A stretch of 64,000 nucleotides of DNA from Prochlorococcus sp. AG-424-E18 (GCA_003210155.1 QCNC01000002.1:123945-187944), one strand, 5' to 3'. Positions 1 through 12,171 are shown, counted from the stretch's first letter. Program-made: numbers and translations. Notes: generated by a model from the letters alone, not told the origin.

Positions 1-313
1 GATAAGATCATCACATTCTTTTGATCAATATAATTCTGAAATAATTGAAGATAATGAAAATTTAAAAAAATCTATTCATGAATCTACATTAGAATTATGG
101 AATTTTTGTAAAAAAGAACTACAGTCTGGGGAGAATGACCAAATCATACTTGATGAAATTTTTTTAGCCATTGACATGAAAATCATCGATAAAGATGATT
201 TGATTTCAACACTTGAAAACCGATTTATATCAGGAGATGTAATCCTTACTGGTACAGATATTCCTAAAGATCTATTATTAATGGCCAACCAAATTACCGA
301 ACTTCGCTCATAA
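1..313 (+). CDS. cobO: cob(I)alamin / cob(I)yrinic acid a,c-diamide adenosyltransferase, C-terminal part (5' truncated by window edge)
   Basis: Open frame into the window ending ...LDEIFLAIDMKIIDKDDLISTLENRFISGDVILTGTDIPKDLLLMANQITELRS*, resembling the CobO/BtuR C-terminus; antisense ORF 76..384 rejected. Confidence 0.7.
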   Translation, partial: IRSSHSFDQYNSEIIEDNENLKKSIHESTLELWNFCKKELQSGENDQIILDEIFLAIDMKIIDKDDLISTLENRFISGDVILTGTDIPKDLLLMANQITELRS

Positions 314-317
314 AACA

Positions 318-911
318 ATGCTAAAAAATGATCTTTGGATAAATCAAAAAGCCTCAGAAGGAATGATAAATCCCTTCCAATCAAATTTAGTCAGGCATCT
401 TGAGCCCGACAATAAACAAAAGCCAGTTTTGAGTTACGGATGTTCATCCTACGGCTATGATTTAAGACTTTCATCAAAAGAATTCCTAATTTTCAGACAT
501 ATCCCTGGAACTGTGATGAATCCCAAAAAGTTTAATCCTAATAATTTAGAAAAAACTGTTCTTCACCATGATAATGATGGAGACTTTTTTATTCTTCCTG
601 CTCACTCTTATGGTTTAGGAGTGGCTTTAGAAAAGATGAAAGTACCAGAAAATATAACTGTAATCTGTATAGGCAAAAGTACTTACGCACGACTCGGAAT
701 TATCGTTAATACAACGCCTGCAGAGGCAGGATGGGAAGGTCATCTAACCTTAGAGTTTAGTAATAGTTCAGGTGCAGATTGCAGAATTTATGCTGAAGAG
801 GGTATTTGCCAACTACTCTTTTTTGAAGGTGATCCATGCTCTACAACCTATGAAGATAGAAAAGGTAAATATCAAAACCAACCTGAGAAAGTGACTCTAG
901 CAAAGATCTAA
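318..911 (+). CDS. dcd: dCTP deaminase
   Basis: 197 aa; GKSTYARLGIIVNTTPAEAGWEGHLTLEFSN motif. Confidence 0.93.
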   Translation: MLKNDLWINQKASEGMINPFQSNLVRHLEPDNKQKPVLSYGCSSYGYDLRLSSKEFLIFRHIPGTVMNPKKFNPNNLEKTVLHHDNDGDFFILPAHSYGLGVALEKMKVPENITVICIGKSTYARLGIIVNTTPAEAGWEGHLTLEFSNSSGADCRIYAEEGICQLLFFEGDPCSTTYEDRKGKYQNQPEKVTLAKI

Positions 912-912
912 A

Positions 913-1545
913 ATGAGCAAAGTTGAACTAATTTCGCTAACTCCTGATGCAGAGAAAACAATGGCTTACATTGCAAGAGTAAGTAACCCTAAAAATCAGG
1001 AAAATGAGGACTATTCGAAATTATTGAGTTATTGCATTAGAAATGAACATTGGAGTGTTTTTGAACAATCATTTATGACCTTACAAATAGAAACTAACAG
1101 AGGAATAGCTGCCCAAATCTTAAGACATAGATCATTTACTTTCCAGGAATTTTCACAGAGATATGCAGATAGTTCTCAATTGGGTAATATTCCCTTACCA
1201 GAGTTGAGGCGGCAAGATTTTAAAAATAGGCAAAATTCTATCCCTGATCTCCCTGATGAGTTAAAAAAAAGATTCAATGAAAAAATTGGCTTACATTTTC
1301 AGGCTGCTTCCGAATTATATGAAGATTTACTTGCTGAAGGCGTAGCTAAAGAATGTGCGAGATTTGTTTTACCATTAGCAACTCCAACAAGAATATATAT
1401 GTCAGGATCATGCAGATCGTGGATTCATTATATTCATTTAAGATCAGCTCACGGTACCCAAAAAGAACATAAGTCTATCGCCCAAAATTGCAAGTCTATT
1501 TTTAAACAAAGTTTCCCGATTGTATCAAAATCTCTAGATTGGTAA
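913..1545 (+). CDS. thyX: FAD-dependent thymidylate synthase ThyX
   Basis: RHRSFTFQEFSQRY matches the ThyX RHRxxSxxxxSxR-type motif. Confidence 0.95.
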   Translation: MSKVELISLTPDAEKTMAYIARVSNPKNQENEDYSKLLSYCIRNEHWSVFEQSFMTLQIETNRGIAAQILRHRSFTFQEFSQRYADSSQLGNIPLPELRRQDFKNRQNSIPDLPDELKKRFNEKIGLHFQAASELYEDLLAEGVAKECARFVLPLATPTRIYMSGSCRSWIHYIHLRSAHGTQKEHKSIAQNCKSIFKQSFPIVSKSLDW

Positions 1546-1548
1546 CCA

Positions 1549-2139
1549 TTATCCATGACTACGAGGACTAACCTCATTATTTTTATTCTCTTGAATTTTT
1601 GAAAATTCAGCATGAATAATTTCCTCATAAGGTTTAATTTCTTTTTCTAAATTATTAATAGATTCTCTTATTTTTATTTCATCTTGTTTACCAATAAAAG
1701 TAGATATTAGATTAGCCTTGTTATCAAAAAGATTAACTTGAGGAATACCGTTTACGGCAAACTTCTGGATATAATTACCCCATTTTTGATTATCAACATT
1801 TAAAAAAACAAAATTAATATCTTTTTCGTATTCATCTTTAAGAGAAGAAACTTTTGGAGCCATTTCTTTGCAAACTTCACACCACTCTGCATAAAATTCC
1901 AGAAAGGTAGGTTTATTATTTTTGAAAGCTATTTCAGGGTCAACTGATAATTCTCCAAAACTCTTTAGAAGATAAGTTGATTTAAAAAATAGATTTTTAA
2001 ACAAAAGCATTGAAATAATAACTGTAGATATAATCAAAACAAGCATTATTTTTAAATTTGTTTTTAAAATTGGCTCTCGACTTTCTGATTGCACTATTAA
2101 ATTATTATTAACTAAAGGTATCTTAATTAAGTTAAACAA
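1549..2139 (-). CDS. txlA: Membrane-anchored thioredoxin-like protein (TxlA/HCF164-like)
   Basis: N-terminal TM segment and EFYAEWCEVCKEMAP thioredoxin active site. Confidence 0.75.
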   Translation of the reverse strand: MFNLIKIPLVNNNLIVQSESREPILKTNLKIMLVLIISTVIISMLLFKNLFFKSTYLLKSFGELSVDPEIAFKNNKPTFLEFYAEWCEVCKEMAPKVSSLKDEYEKDINFVFLNVDNQKWGNYIQKFAVNGIPQVNLFDNKANLISTFIGKQDEIKIRESINNLEKEIKPYEEIIHAEFSKIQENKNNEVSPRSHG

Positions 2140-2232
2140 ATAAAGAGAATTGAAATCTATAAGCTTTTAATCAACTGATAAAATAGTAATTGAATAGTTA
2201 TCAAAAAATTCTTTGATTCCTGAAATTTAATT

Positions 2233-3585
2233 ATGCAATCAATCTTTGGAACTGATGGAATAAGAGGAAGATTTAATGAAGAGATAACTTATGCTCTAGC
2301 CTACGAAGTAGGTTATGCTCTAGGTTCGACTTTAGAAACGAAAAATCCAATATTAATTGGAAGAGATACAAGAATTAGTGGAGATATTCTGCTTCAGGCC
2401 TTAACACAAGGGATTAGAGAAAGTGGCAAAAAATTTATAAATCTTGGAATCTGTCCAACCCCAGCCATACCTTTTTTAATCAAACAAGAGAACCTGAGCA
2501 GTGGGGTCATGATATCTGCAAGTCATAATCCGCCAGAATATAATGGCATAAAAATTTTTGATCATAATGGTCAAAAAATTAGTAAAAATTTTGAAAATAA
2601 AATTCAAAAAATAATTGAAGAGTCAAAAAAAAATATATCAATTCCTACGAAAGTGGTTCCCCTAAAAACAAATAAAGATCTTATGAATACTTATATTAAA
2701 AGCCTAATCCAAACAATGGGTGGAGAAAGTTTAAGTGGGTTGAGAATAATATTAGACACATGCCATGGATCAGCGACAACTTGCGCAAAAAAAATTTTTC
2801 AGTCTCTTGGTGCTGATGTAAAAGTTATCAATAACTCTAAAAATGGTTTGAAAATTAATTTGAATTGTGGTTCTACTAACCTGGAACCATTAAAAAAAGC
2901 ATTAAGAGAGAGTCCTGCAGATATGGGATTCAGCTTCGATGGAGATGCCGATAGAGTAATTGGAATCGATTCAAAAGGGAATGTGCTGGATGGGGATCAT
3001 ATTCTTTTTCTTTGGGGTAGAGAACTTATGGAACAAAAAATTCTCACAAATAATTTACTAATATCAACGCAAATGGCAAACCTAGGTTTTGAAAAGTCCT
3101 GGAAGAAAATTGGTGGAATTTTATATAGAACTGATGTTGGAGATAAATATGTTCATGACGCAATCAGAAAAAAAAGAGCTGTTTTAGGAGGTGAGCAGTC
3201 AGGTCATATACTTTCAAAAATTAATAACTTTTCTGGTGATGGGATATTGACTGCACTTCAAATTTCTAAATATTGTAAAAAGAAAAATATTAATTTAAAT
3301 GATTGGCTTAAAAGTAGTTTCGAACCTTTTCCTCAAAAACTAACTAATATTAAATTAGATTTTAATATCAACAAATTAAATCCAAAAAATAAAACCTTAA
3401 TTGATCAATCTATAAAAAATTTTCAGGCAATATATTCGGATAATTGTAGAGTTTATATAAGGCCTAGCGGTACAGAACCTGTAATGAGAGTTCTAGTTGA
3501 GGCCAAAAATCATAAGATAGTTCATTCTTTATCAATCGAGATAACAAACAAACTCTTTTTAGAAATTAATAAAATAACAAATTAA
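2233..3585 (+). CDS. glmM: Phosphoglucosamine mutase
   Basis: FGTDGIRG start, [37 protein letters not shown] motifs. Confidence 0.95.
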   Translation: MQSIFGTDGIRGRFNEEITYALAYEVGYALGSTLETKNPILIGRDTRISGDILLQALTQGIRESGKKFINLGICPTPAIPFLIKQENLSSGVMISASHNPPEYNGIKIFDHNGQKISKNFENKIQKIIEESKKNISIPTKVVPLKTNKDLMNTYIKSLIQTMGGESLSGLRIILDTCHGSATTCAKKIFQSLGADVKVINNSKNGLKINLNCGSTNLEPLKKALRESPADMGFSFDGDADRVIGIDSKGNVLDGDHILFLWGRELMEQKILTNNLLISTQMANLGFEKSWKKIGGILYRTDVGDKYVHDAIRKKRAVLGGEQSGHILSKINNFSGDGILTALQISKYCKKKNINLNDWLKSSFEPFPQKLTNIKLDFNINKLNPKNKTLIDQSIKNFQAIYSDNCRVYIRPSGTEPVMRVLVEAKNHKIVHSLSIEITNKLFLEINKITN

Positions 3586-3592
3586 AAATAAA

Positions 3593-4222
3593 TTAAATTT
3601 TTATATAAATTTTTTCATAAATATCAAGTTGGTTACCAATCACATACTTTTCCCGATCAGTTTTAACTCTAATTGGATTAAAACTTTCGGAATAATTAAA
3701 ATCTTTTTTATCTATTGTTTTAAAATTAAAGTTACTTGATATAGTCCAATCCATATAATCGAATAAATCCTTTACATCTGTTTTTATAAAAATTAGGGTA
3801 CCTTTTTGCAATGAATTTGAGAGCATATTAATAAATCCTGGCTGAATTACACGCCTTTTATAATGCCTCTTTTTAAACCAAGGATCAGGGAAATTAAAAG
3901 AAATACTTTTTAGATTTTTGATAATAAATTTATTTTGGACATCATTCAAAATATTATTAGCATTACCAAATATAAAATATAGATTTTTGATCTCTGTTTT
4001 AATCACTTTTAATTTAGCATTTTTGACTAATTTCTCACGGATTTCAATACCTAAATAATTCCAATTGGTATTAACTAAAGCTAAATCAAAAAGAAACTCA
4101 CCAGCAGCACAACCTATATCCAAATGAAGATTTGATTTTGCATCACCAAACATCTCGATCAACGAAGGTATTCTCTCAATTTGATTGAAATTACTACTAA
4201 GGGGATTAACATGCTGTCTCAT
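3593..4222 (-). CDS. trmB: tRNA (guanine-N7-)-methyltransferase
   Basis: [43 protein letters not shown] motifs. Confidence 0.93.
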   Translation of the reverse strand: MRQHVNPLSSNFNQIERIPSLIEMFGDAKSNLHLDIGCAAGEFLFDLALVNTNWNYLGIEIREKLVKNAKLKVIKTEIKNLYFIFGNANNILNDVQNKFIIKNLKSISFNFPDPWFKKRHYKRRVIQPGFINMLSNSLQKGTLIFIKTDVKDLFDYMDWTISSNFNFKTIDKKDFNYSESFNPIRVKTDREKYVIGNQLDIYEKIYIKI

Positions 4223-4345
4223 AAAATTATTAATATATTCCTAGTCAATAATATTAAGGATGCATATTATTCATAACTATGACAATAGTAAGTTCAAAAG
4301 TAACAGTTTGATGTTTAATTATTATGTGTTTAAAAAGAAAAAGTT

Positions 4346-4969
4346 TTGAACGTTTTTAATCAACTTTCTATTTGGCTATCCTTTCAACTTTCAATAATTT
4401 TCCTTATTGGTATTCCAGTTACACTATCCTTTTGGTCAATTAAAAAAAGAAATGCAGCAGTTATTAAACTTCTATCAATTTATTGGAAAGTATCCCTTTT
4501 ATTTTTTATAAGCCTTCTACTTTTAATAGGAAAATATAATTATGCTCTTTTAATAACAAATATTTCAACATTATTAATGACAGTTTCAGTTTGGTTTTGG
4601 AACGACATTAATGATGAATTAAGAGAATATGATTTTTCTTACCCCCTTACCACAACAACAAAAATATGGAGATGGACAATAACTTTTATATCTTTCAATT
4701 TCTTTATTCAGAGTTTACTAAAATTCAACTGCTTTTCTTTTATTAATTCGGATGAGTGTGCAATATGGCTACAACCTTCTTCTAATTTTTATATAATTTT
4801 AAAGAATTTATTTAATTTTTTCTTTGGAGCTAACTTTACCCAGCCGATATCAAAATTCTTAGGATTATTTGCATTATTAATCTATATTTTAGGCCTTATT
4901 CAATGGTCAATAATCAAATTACCTAAAAACGGAAGAAACTCCTGCTTCTCAGAAAATGGTAAAAATTGA
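4346..4969 (+). CDS. Integral membrane protein, DUF3177-like
   Basis: Multi-TM 207 aa protein, TTG start; family assigned from memory. Confidence 0.6.
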   Translation: MNVFNQLSIWLSFQLSIIFLIGIPVTLSFWSIKKRNAAVIKLLSIYWKVSLLFFISLLLLIGKYNYALLITNISTLLMTVSVWFWNDINDELREYDFSYPLTTTTKIWRWTITFISFNFFIQSLLKFNCFSFINSDECAIWLQPSSNFYIILKNLFNFFFGANFTQPISKFLGLFALLIYILGLIQWSIIKLPKNGRNSCFSENGKN

Positions 4970-5264
4970 TTTAATAAATAGTCTTGAAAAAATAAGTTCC
5001 GAGATACCTAATAGGATACTTAAACTACAAGGGTTCATTCTAAAAAAAAATCAAAAAGAACAATTAGAAATAATTATTTTCAGAGGTTACAGTAGCTCAA
5101 CAACTCATCCAATTGAAATTGATTCAGAAAAAAAAGTAATAGCACTTAAATATACAATCACAAACTTTAAACTTTATAAAGCACCCTTAACAGAAACCGA
5201 AGAAAATTTTATAAGAGGTAATCAAAACTCAGTTTTCTTTTTGAATCAAAAAAACTGGATTTAA
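4956..5264 (+). CDS. Conserved hypothetical protein (small cyanobacterial type)
   Basis: 102 aa ORF overlapping the preceding gene by 14 bp. Confidence 0.6.
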   Translation: MVKIDLINSLEKISSEIPNRILKLQGFILKKNQKEQLEIIIFRGYSSSTTHPIEIDSEKKVIALKYTITNFKLYKAPLTETEENFIRGNQNSVFFLNQKNWI

Positions 5265-8167
5265 ATAAATTCAAAATTGATAATATTTGAACATCTTTTG
5301 CATAATTTTGTATTTTGGATTCCATTAAAAGTTTCTTTTTGATAATGCCAACATCTATCACATTTTTGACCTTGAGCTTTATTTATTTGAATTTTACCAA
5401 GTGAATTATTATCAATAATCAGAGAATTTTCCACCAAATCGGATACCACTTGAAAGTTTGATACTATAAGCCAATCCCTAAATAAATCTACATCTTGATT
5501 GCCAAATTCTTTCAGCCAAGTAAGTGAATCTTTTAAAGCCTTATCTTCAGGTAAATAATTAACTTCAGTTTCCAAAGCTGCTCCAATAATTTGTTTGTTC
5601 CTACATCCTTCTATAGCCTTATTAATTTCAACTCTCAAATTTCTTAAATTTGCAATGTGCTCATTAAGTATTTGATTTTTCCATGACTGCGAAAATATTG
5701 GCCATCCTCTTTGAAAAACTGATTTTTCTTTAGTTGAATATGGAATATTTTGCCAAATATCTTCAGCCATGTGACAAAGTACTGGAGAAATAAGTACAGC
5801 TAAATTTTCAACAATTTTTGACATGACGAACTGACAAGATCTTCTCCTGAATTGTGATTTGGAGCTTACATATAACCTATCCTTCGCAATATCCAAATAA
5901 AAATTTGATAGATCTACAACGCAAAAACTTTGCAAAATTTGGAAAAATTTTGAAAATTCATAATTTTCATAAGCGTTAGATATTTGATCTGTAACCTCAA
6001 CCAATCTGCCTAACATCCATTGATCTAAAAGAGGCAATTGATCAATTTCAAAACTATCAATTTTAGGATCATAATCATGAATATTACCTAGAAGATATCT
6101 TGCAGTATTTCGAACTTTTCTATAAACGTCTGAAAGTTGCTTTAGTATGTTTGAACCAATTGGAACATCTACTGAATAATCTACAGAGCTTACCCATAGT
6201 CTTAAAACATCAGCACCATAAGCAGGGTCAGTTTTTTTATTATTACCTCCATTAATAATTATATTTGGATCAACAACATTTCCTAAAGATTTGCTCATTT
6301 TTCTTCCGTTTTCATCAAGTGCAAAACCATGAGTTAAAACTTTCTTATATGGAGGTTTCTTATTGACTGCAACAGATGTTAGCAAAGAAGACTGGAACCA
6401 TCCTCGATGTTGATCTGAGCCCTCTAAATAAAGATCTGCTGGATACTTTAATTCACTTCTTAGTTCACATACTGCGGCCCAGCTAGATCCTGAATCGAAC
6501 CAAACATCCATTGTATCTGTTCCTTTTTTCCATAGATCCGATTCTTTTGCATAATTTCCTGGCAAAAGGTTCTTAACATCCCAATCCCACCAAATATCTG
6601 CTCCATGTTCACTAAAAAGTTCTTGAATATGATTAATTATCTCTTTGTTAAGAAGAATATCATTACCATTTTTTTTATAGAAAACTGGAATAGGGACTCC
6701 CCATGACCTTTGTCTAGAAATACACCAATCTCCTCTACTAACAACCATAGAATAAATTCTTTTCTTTCCAGTCTCGGGCATCCATTCAACATCCTCGATT
6801 GCCTTTAATGCAGATGATCTAAAGCCATTTACAGATGCAAACCATTGTTCTGTTGCCCTAAAAATCGTTGGTTTTTTGGTTCTCCAATCATACGGATATC
6901 TATGCTTATAATTCTCTTGTAATAAAAGCAAATTATTTCCTTTTAAATGTTCAATAATTAAATCATTTGCATTTTTCAGGACATTTGATCCTTTGAATTG
7001 ACCAGCATATTCATTTAAGTTACCTTTCTCATCAACAACACATGTTATGGGTAAATCATATTTTTGACCTACATTAAAATCATCTATCCCATGACCAGGT
7101 GCAGTATGAACAATTCCAGTCCCTGATTCTGTAGTAATGTAATCCCCTCCAATTATAATTCTGCAATTTTTATTCTTAGAGGGATGTTGATATTCAATAT
7201 TTTCTAATTTGGAGCCTTTAACCTCTAAAAGCAAATTGAAATCTTTATTAAATTTCTTACTTATTTCAGCAAATAAATCCTTAGCAAAAAGGTAAATTCG
7301 CTTCTCTTTATCGATAGCAAAAACGTACTTTATTTTTGGATTTACTGCAACTGCTTCATTTGCAGGTATAGTCCAAGGAGTAGTGGTCCAAATAGTTATG
7401 AAAGAATTATTTTGAAAAAATTCTTTTTTGATATTAAGATTTTCTTGGATGAAATTCAGTAAAATTTCTTCAGGTATTTTAGTGATTTTTAATGAAACAT
7501 AAATGCTTTTTGAATAATGTTCATCAGGGTATTCTAATTCTGCTTCTGCAAGTGCAGTCCTTGAACTTGGACTCCAATGCACAGGTTTAAGACCGCGATA
7601 TATATAGCCATTTAAAAACATTTTTCCAAATACTCCAATCTGAGCAGATTCATAACTTTTCTTAAGAGTTAAGTAAGGGTTATTCCAATCTCCCCATATG
7701 CCCCACCTTTTGAAACCCTCCTTTTGATTGTTAATTTGGATATGAGCATAATCTGTTGCTTTTTTTCTTAAATTTAGAGTATCAAGATTCTTTCTTTCAT
7801 CAGATTTTAAATTCTGAAGAACTTTTAATTCAATAGGTAATCCATGACAGTCCCAACCAGGCACAAAATGAACCCTAAATCCTCTTAAGGTTTTGTACTT
7901 ATTTATAATGTCTTTTAAAACTTTATTAAGGGCATGGCCCATATGGAGAGCTCCATTTGCATAAGGAGGGCCATCATGTAATGTAAATATTTCGCCTGAA
8001 TTTGTTGAACCCAATTGGAAATCAATATCATTGTTAGCCCAAAAATTCTGAATCTCGGGTTCTCTTACAACTGAGTTAGCACGCATTGAGAAGTCAGTTT
8101 TTAGTAAATTTAATGTTTCTTTATAAGAAAAGTCTGATTTTTGTTCTTTGCTATTTTGAGATTTCAT
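5261..8167 (-). CDS. ileS: Isoleucyl-tRNA synthetase
   Basis: [31 protein letters not shown] and C-terminal CDRCWHY...CKRC zinc site. Confidence 0.97.
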   Translation of the reverse strand: MKSQNSKEQKSDFSYKETLNLLKTDFSMRANSVVREPEIQNFWANNDIDFQLGSTNSGEIFTLHDGPPYANGALHMGHALNKVLKDIINKYKTLRGFRVHFVPGWDCHGLPIELKVLQNLKSDERKNLDTLNLRKKATDYAHIQINNQKEGFKRWGIWGDWNNPYLTLKKSYESAQIGVFGKMFLNGYIYRGLKPVHWSPSSRTALAEAELEYPDEHYSKSIYVSLKITKIPEEILLNFIQENLNIKKEFFQNNSFITIWTTTPWTIPANEAVAVNPKIKYVFAIDKEKRIYLFAKDLFAEISKKFNKDFNLLLEVKGSKLENIEYQHPSKNKNCRIIIGGDYITTESGTGIVHTAPGHGIDDFNVGQKYDLPITCVVDEKGNLNEYAGQFKGSNVLKNANDLIIEHLKGNNLLLLQENYKHRYPYDWRTKKPTIFRATEQWFASVNGFRSSALKAIEDVEWMPETGKKRIYSMVVSRGDWCISRQRSWGVPIPVFYKKNGNDILLNKEIINHIQELFSEHGADIWWDWDVKNLLPGNYAKESDLWKKGTDTMDVWFDSGSSWAAVCELRSELKYPADLYLEGSDQHRGWFQSSLLTSVAVNKKPPYKKVLTHGFALDENGRKMSKSLGNVVDPNIIINGGNNKKTDPAYGADVLRLWVSSVDYSVDVPIGSNILKQLSDVYRKVRNTARYLLGNIHDYDPKIDSFEIDQLPLLDQWMLGRLVEVTDQISNAYENYEFSKFFQILQSFCVVDLSNFYLDIAKDRLYVSSKSQFRRRSCQFVMSKIVENLAVLISPVLCHMAEDIWQNIPYSTKEKSVFQRGWPIFSQSWKNQILNEHIANLRNLRVEINKAIEGCRNKQIIGAALETEVNYLPEDKALKDSLTWLKEFGNQDVDLFRDWLIVSNFQVVSDLVENSLIIDNNSLGKIQINKAQGQKCDRCWHYQKETFNGIQNTKLCKRCSNIINFEFI

Positions 8168-8288
8168 ACCAAGATATAAGAAATATTGGGGATCAAAAGA
8201 ATTATTTAAATTAATCTAATTCATTATATTCTTTCTTAATTGACCTGTAGTTTTTTGAGATGTTTAAAATAACCAATATTATTTGATT

Positions 8289-8738
8289 TCAGACTTTTAT
8301 ATTATCATTTTTATCATTTCTAACCCACTTTTTTTTGGTTGGATTTTTATTATTACTACCAAAATAAAAAAATTCTGAAGTTTTCGTATAATTTCTAATC
8401 CCCAGATTAATAGCTTCTAATATTTTCAAAAAGTTATTTTTTAATTCCAAAAAGGTAGTTAAATTTTTCTTCTCATTATCTGTCAATTGGTACCATCTAG
8501 ATAAAAAAAGCTCTACCAGATAAAAAATAACTAGTAATGTTAAGAGTAGGAAAATTAAAAAAAATGATTCATCTATTGTTTTATTTTTAATAATTAATAT
8601 CAAACCTGTTAATAAATTTAAAAAAGCTCTTATTAAGTCCTTAGGTTTGCCTAGCTCTAGATAAATTATCGGTACAGTTAAAAAAATGGTACCAATTACT
8701 ATATAAAAAGTTCCCAAATAAAAAATCAAATTATTCAT
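8289..8738 (-). CDS. Ycf66-like membrane protein
   Basis: Two to three hydrophobic segments and ELFLSRWYQLTDNEKK, resembling the Ycf66 N-terminus. Confidence 0.55.
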   Translation of the reverse strand: MNNLIFYLGTFYIVIGTIFLTVPIIYLELGKPKDLIRAFLNLLTGLILIIKNKTIDESFFLIFLLLTLLVIFYLVELFLSRWYQLTDNEKKNLTTFLELKNNFLKILEAINLGIRNYTKTSEFFYFGSNNKNPTKKKWVRNDKNDNIKV

Positions 8739-8811
8739 AAAATTATTTAATTAATTAAATTATAAGAAGTTGCTATGGATAAACAAACTATCTATCAGAA
8801 TTGCCTTTAGT

Positions 8812-8892
8812 GCGGTCGGGGAGACTTGAACTCCCACACCCGAAGATACGAGTACCTAAAACTCGCGCGTCTACCAATTCCGCCACGACCGC
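8812..8892 (-). tRNA. tRNA-Leu (anticodon UAG)
   Basis: Reverse complement GCGGTCGTGGCGGAATTGGTAGACGCGCGAGTTTTAGGTACTCG...GTTCAAGTCTCCCCGACCGC folds as a cloverleaf with a long variable arm; anticodon loop TTTAGGT. Confidence 0.95.
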
Positions 8893-9060
8893 TCAAATAA
8901 AATAATAGTTGAAAGTGGTTTATTTTAAAAATTTTTTTTCTTTAGATGACTAATTTGACATATTAAATTAAATTAAATTTCTCTTATAAGCAATTTTTTA
9001 TATTTGAGCATGCAATCATCTAAAAATATTAGTTATATTATCTAAAGAATATAAGAAACG

Positions 9061-10080
9061 ATTTCAAACTTAACCAGTAAAAATACAGCGAAAAGTACTA
9101 ATTTTTCGAAAACATTTAATTGGCAGAAAGAGATTAAAAATTATGTAGATCCGCCAAGTTTTTGGAATCCAACATTAGGTTTATTTTTTAGTGGTTATTT
9201 TCTAGCTTTTCTTAGTATATGGCAATGGTATAGAGGTGTTTGGCCCCTTCCTTTACTTGTTGCAACCGCTTTTTTAGCTTTACATATTGAAGGTACTGTA
9301 ATTCATGATGCTTGTCATAAAGCTGCTCATCCAGTTCCTTGGATAAATCAAGCAATGGGTCATGGCTCAGCAATTCTATTAGGCTTCAGTTTCCCAGTTT
9401 TTACTAGAGTACATTTACAACATCATATTCACGTTAATCACCCAAAAAATGATCCAGATCATATTGTCAGTACTTTTGGTCCAATTTGGCTAATTGCTCC
9501 TAGATTTTTTTATCATGAGGTATTTTTCTTTCAAAGAAAACTTTGGCGAAGATATGAATTACTACAATGGGGAATTGAAAGATCCATATTTATTATAATT
9601 ATCTTGGCAGGTTTGAAATTTGACTTTATGAATTTAATCTATAATTTATGGTTCGGCCCAGCATTAATGGTAGGAGTCACTTTAGGAATATTTTTTGATT
9701 ATTTACCTCATAGACCTTTTCGATCAAGAAATAAATGGATAAATTCTCGAGTTTATCCAAGTAAATTTATGAATTTATTAATAATGGGTCAAAATTATCA
9801 TCTCATTCATCATCTTTGGCCTTCGATCCCTTGGTTTGAGTACAAAATAGCATATGAAAAGACTAAGCCATTGTTGGATAAAAAAGGATCCCCACAAAGG
9901 GTTGGGATTTTTGAAAGTAAAGAAGACATTTTTAACTTTATTTATGATTTATTAATAGGAGTACGAAGTCATAGCAAAAAAAGGGGTAAAATAAGAAAAA
10001 TCATAAATTTATATCCAGGCTATAAAATAAAAAAATTTTTATTAAAGATAGTAAATAAAACTTTTATAGGAAGCAACTAA
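9061..10080 (+). CDS. crtR: Beta-carotene hydroxylase, membrane desaturase-type
   Basis: Histidine boxes HDACHKAAH, HHIHVNH, HLIHHLWPSIPW. Listed ORF starts at 9355, but conserved sequence (WQKEIKNYVDPPSFWNPTLGLF...HDACHKAAHP) continues in frame to about 9061 with no ATG/GTG/TTG. Confidence 0.88.
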   Translation: MSNLTSKNTAKSTNFSKTFNWQKEIKNYVDPPSFWNPTLGLFFSGYFLAFLSIWQWYRGVWPLPLLVATAFLALHIEGTVIHDACHKAAHPVPWINQAMGHGSAILLGFSFPVFTRVHLQHHIHVNHPKNDPDHIVSTFGPIWLIAPRFFYHEVFFFQRKLWRRYELLQWGIERSIFIIIILAGLKFDFMNLIYNLWFGPALMVGVTLGIFFDYLPHRPFRSRNKWINSRVYPSKFMNLLIMGQNYHLIHHLWPSIPWFEYKIAYEKTKPLLDKKGSPQRVGIFESKEDIFNFIYDLLIGVRSHSKKRGKIRKIINLYPGYKIKKFLLKIVNKTFIGSN

Positions 10081-10081
10081 C

Positions 10082-10375
10082 TTATTCATTAATAATTTTT
10101 GGCACTTTAAAATATTTATCTTCTCTTGATGGGCCCAAATCTAAAAGCTCTTCTTTGCAATCAGATTTTTTCTTTTCATCTTTTCTAAATACATTTATAA
10201 CTTCTATAGCTCTTGTTGTAGGATCAACATTCTCTGTATCAATTTTTTCAAGTTGTCTTATGTAATCCAATATCTTTTTTAATTGTTCTGCATGATTATT
10301 AATTTCATTCTCGTTAAGTTCTAACCTTGCTAAATGAGCAACTTTTTTTACTTCCTCTTTAGTTATTTTTGTCAT
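10082..10375 (-). CDS. gatC: Aspartyl/glutamyl-tRNA amidotransferase subunit C
   Basis: 97 aa; KKVAHLARLELNENEI...VDPTTRAIEVINVFRKDE. Confidence 0.93.
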   Translation of the reverse strand: MTKITKEEVKKVAHLARLELNENEINNHAEQLKKILDYIRQLEKIDTENVDPTTRAIEVINVFRKDEKKKSDCKEELLDLGPSREDKYFKVPKIINE

Positions 10376-10547
10376 TCTTTAAATTCCTTTATTATTAAAT
10401 GATAGTTTATTTGGGGGATATTATATTTATAATCCTTTGAATTTAAAATATTTAAAAAAAATAATCACATCTTTTTGAAAATCAATATCAATTAATAGCC
10501 TTAGTTAATTTTCTCAGTTTAATATGTAAAAAGATAAATATTAAAAA

Positions 10548-11132
10548 ATAGAAGAAGAAGTATTTCCAAAAAATTTTTTTTATCGGCACTCTAAACTTGT
10601 TGCCCCTGATTTAATTGGCTGTTACCTCATAAAAAAAAATAATGAGATGGATCAAGTTAAAGGGATTATTGTTGAAACTGAAGCTTATTCACAGGAAGAA
10701 GAGGCCTGTCATGGCTATAACAAAATGACTGAATCAAATAAATCATTATTTGGCAAACCTGGAACATTTTATATTTACAAATCTTATGGCATTCATCATT
10801 GTTTAAACATAGTTACTGATAAAAAGAATTTTGCTAGTGGTGTATTGATAAGGTCAGTTTTTATCTCTAAAAACAATGAGAGATTGGCTTCTGGACCTGG
10901 CCTAGTTACTAAGGCATTCAGTGTAGACATTTCATTTAACTCACTTGAAGTTCTTGATAACAAATCATTATGGATTTCTCCAAGAGACTCCACTCTAAAA
11001 GAAAAAGATCTTATTCAAACTACGAGAATTGGCATATCAAAGGCAAAAAATATAAAATGGCGTTGGTATCTCAAAAATAGTAGGAGTGTAAGTAAAAGAT
11101 TAAAAGGTGACAAAACACCTAAATTTCAATAA
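10548..11132 (+). CDS. 3-methyladenine DNA glycosylase (MPG family)
   Basis: [48 protein letters not shown]; in-frame upstream [29 protein letters not shown] extends beyond the first ATG at 10647. Confidence 0.85.
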   Translation: MEEEVFPKNFFYRHSKLVAPDLIGCYLIKKNNEMDQVKGIIVETEAYSQEEEACHGYNKMTESNKSLFGKPGTFYIYKSYGIHHCLNIVTDKKNFASGVLIRSVFISKNNERLASGPGLVTKAFSVDISFNSLEVLDNKSLWISPRDSTLKEKDLIQTTRIGISKAKNIKWRWYLKNSRSVSKRLKGDKTPKFQ

Positions 11133-11152
11133 TCATTTATTTTTTATACGTA

Positions 11153-12169
11153 ATGCAAATTTGGCCTCATAAACATATTCACACTCTAGCTAATTTTTCA
11201 ATTAAAGATTATGAGTCAGTATTTGAATTAGCTAATAGATTCGATGCACTAAAGAATGCAGGAACTAAAAAAATACCCGCCTTGCAAGGGACTTTAGTAA
11301 CTTCTTTATTTTTTGAAGCTAGTACAAGAACAAAAAATAGTTTTGAGCTTGCAGCAAAAAGGCTTTCTGCTGATGTCCAAACGTTTGCGCCATCCTCTAG
11401 TTCTTTAACAAAAGGAGAAACAATAATTGATACAGCCATAACTTATTCTGCAATGGGGGCAGATACATTGGTTATCAGACATTCATCAAGTTACATAACC
11501 TTTGAGATCGCAAAGAAACTAGATGCAATAAATGCCAAGACTTCGGTTCTTAATGCTGGAGATGGATTACATAGTCACCCTAGCCAAGGATTGCTTGACA
11601 TCTATACATTGATAAAGTTCTTTTCAAACAAAACACTCAATCCAGAAGTTTTAAATTCCAAAAAAATTTTAATAATTGGAGACGTTAATCATTCAAGGGT
11701 TGCAAGATCAAATCTTTGGGCTTTGAGTGCATTCGGCGCAGACATAATCTTATGTGGTCCTCAGACATTAATACCTGATGAATTTATCAATTTTTTAAAA
11801 ACCCCCGCGCCAAATCAAATAGAAGATCCTGTTACATCAAGAGGTTCTATAACAATTTCTAGATCATTGGAAGAATCAATAAAAATTGCAGATGCAATTA
11901 TTGTTTTAAGACTCCAGAAAGAGAGAATGATGGAGAATTTACTAAGTAGCATTGATTCATATAGTTTGGATTATGGCTTAACCCCAGAGAAATTATCTTT
12001 AAATAATAAAGAAATTCCAATTCTCCATCCTGGTCCCATTAACAGAGATATTGAAATAAGTAGTAAGGTAGTAGATCGATATCCTAATTGCCTCATTAAT
12101 AATCAAGTTGCTAATGGTATCCCTATAAGAATGGCGTTGCTTTATCTATTACAGAAATACAACCAATAA
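11153..12169 (+). CDS. pyrB: Aspartate carbamoyltransferase catalytic subunit
   Basis: [30 protein letters not shown] motifs. Confidence 0.95.
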   Translation: MQIWPHKHIHTLANFSIKDYESVFELANRFDALKNAGTKKIPALQGTLVTSLFFEASTRTKNSFELAAKRLSADVQTFAPSSSSLTKGETIIDTAITYSAMGADTLVIRHSSSYITFEIAKKLDAINAKTSVLNAGDGLHSHPSQGLLDIYTLIKFFSNKTLNPEVLNSKKILIIGDVNHSRVARSNLWALSAFGADIILCGPQTLIPDEFINFLKTPAPNQIEDPVTSRGSITISRSLEESIKIADAIIVLRLQKERMMENLLSSIDSYSLDYGLTPEKLSLNNKEIPILHPGPINRDIEISSKVVDRYPNCLINNQVANGIPIRMALLYLLQKYNQ

Positions 12170-12171
12170 AT

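Noticed and set aside
76-384. Minus-strand 102-aa ORF
   Set aside because: Antisense to the cobO 3' end and dcd start; low-complexity Ser/Phe-rich translation typical of a shadow ORF.
8738-8760. Palindrome atttaattaattaaat
   Set aside because: Pure A/T low-complexity palindrome in an AT-rich genome; expected by chance.
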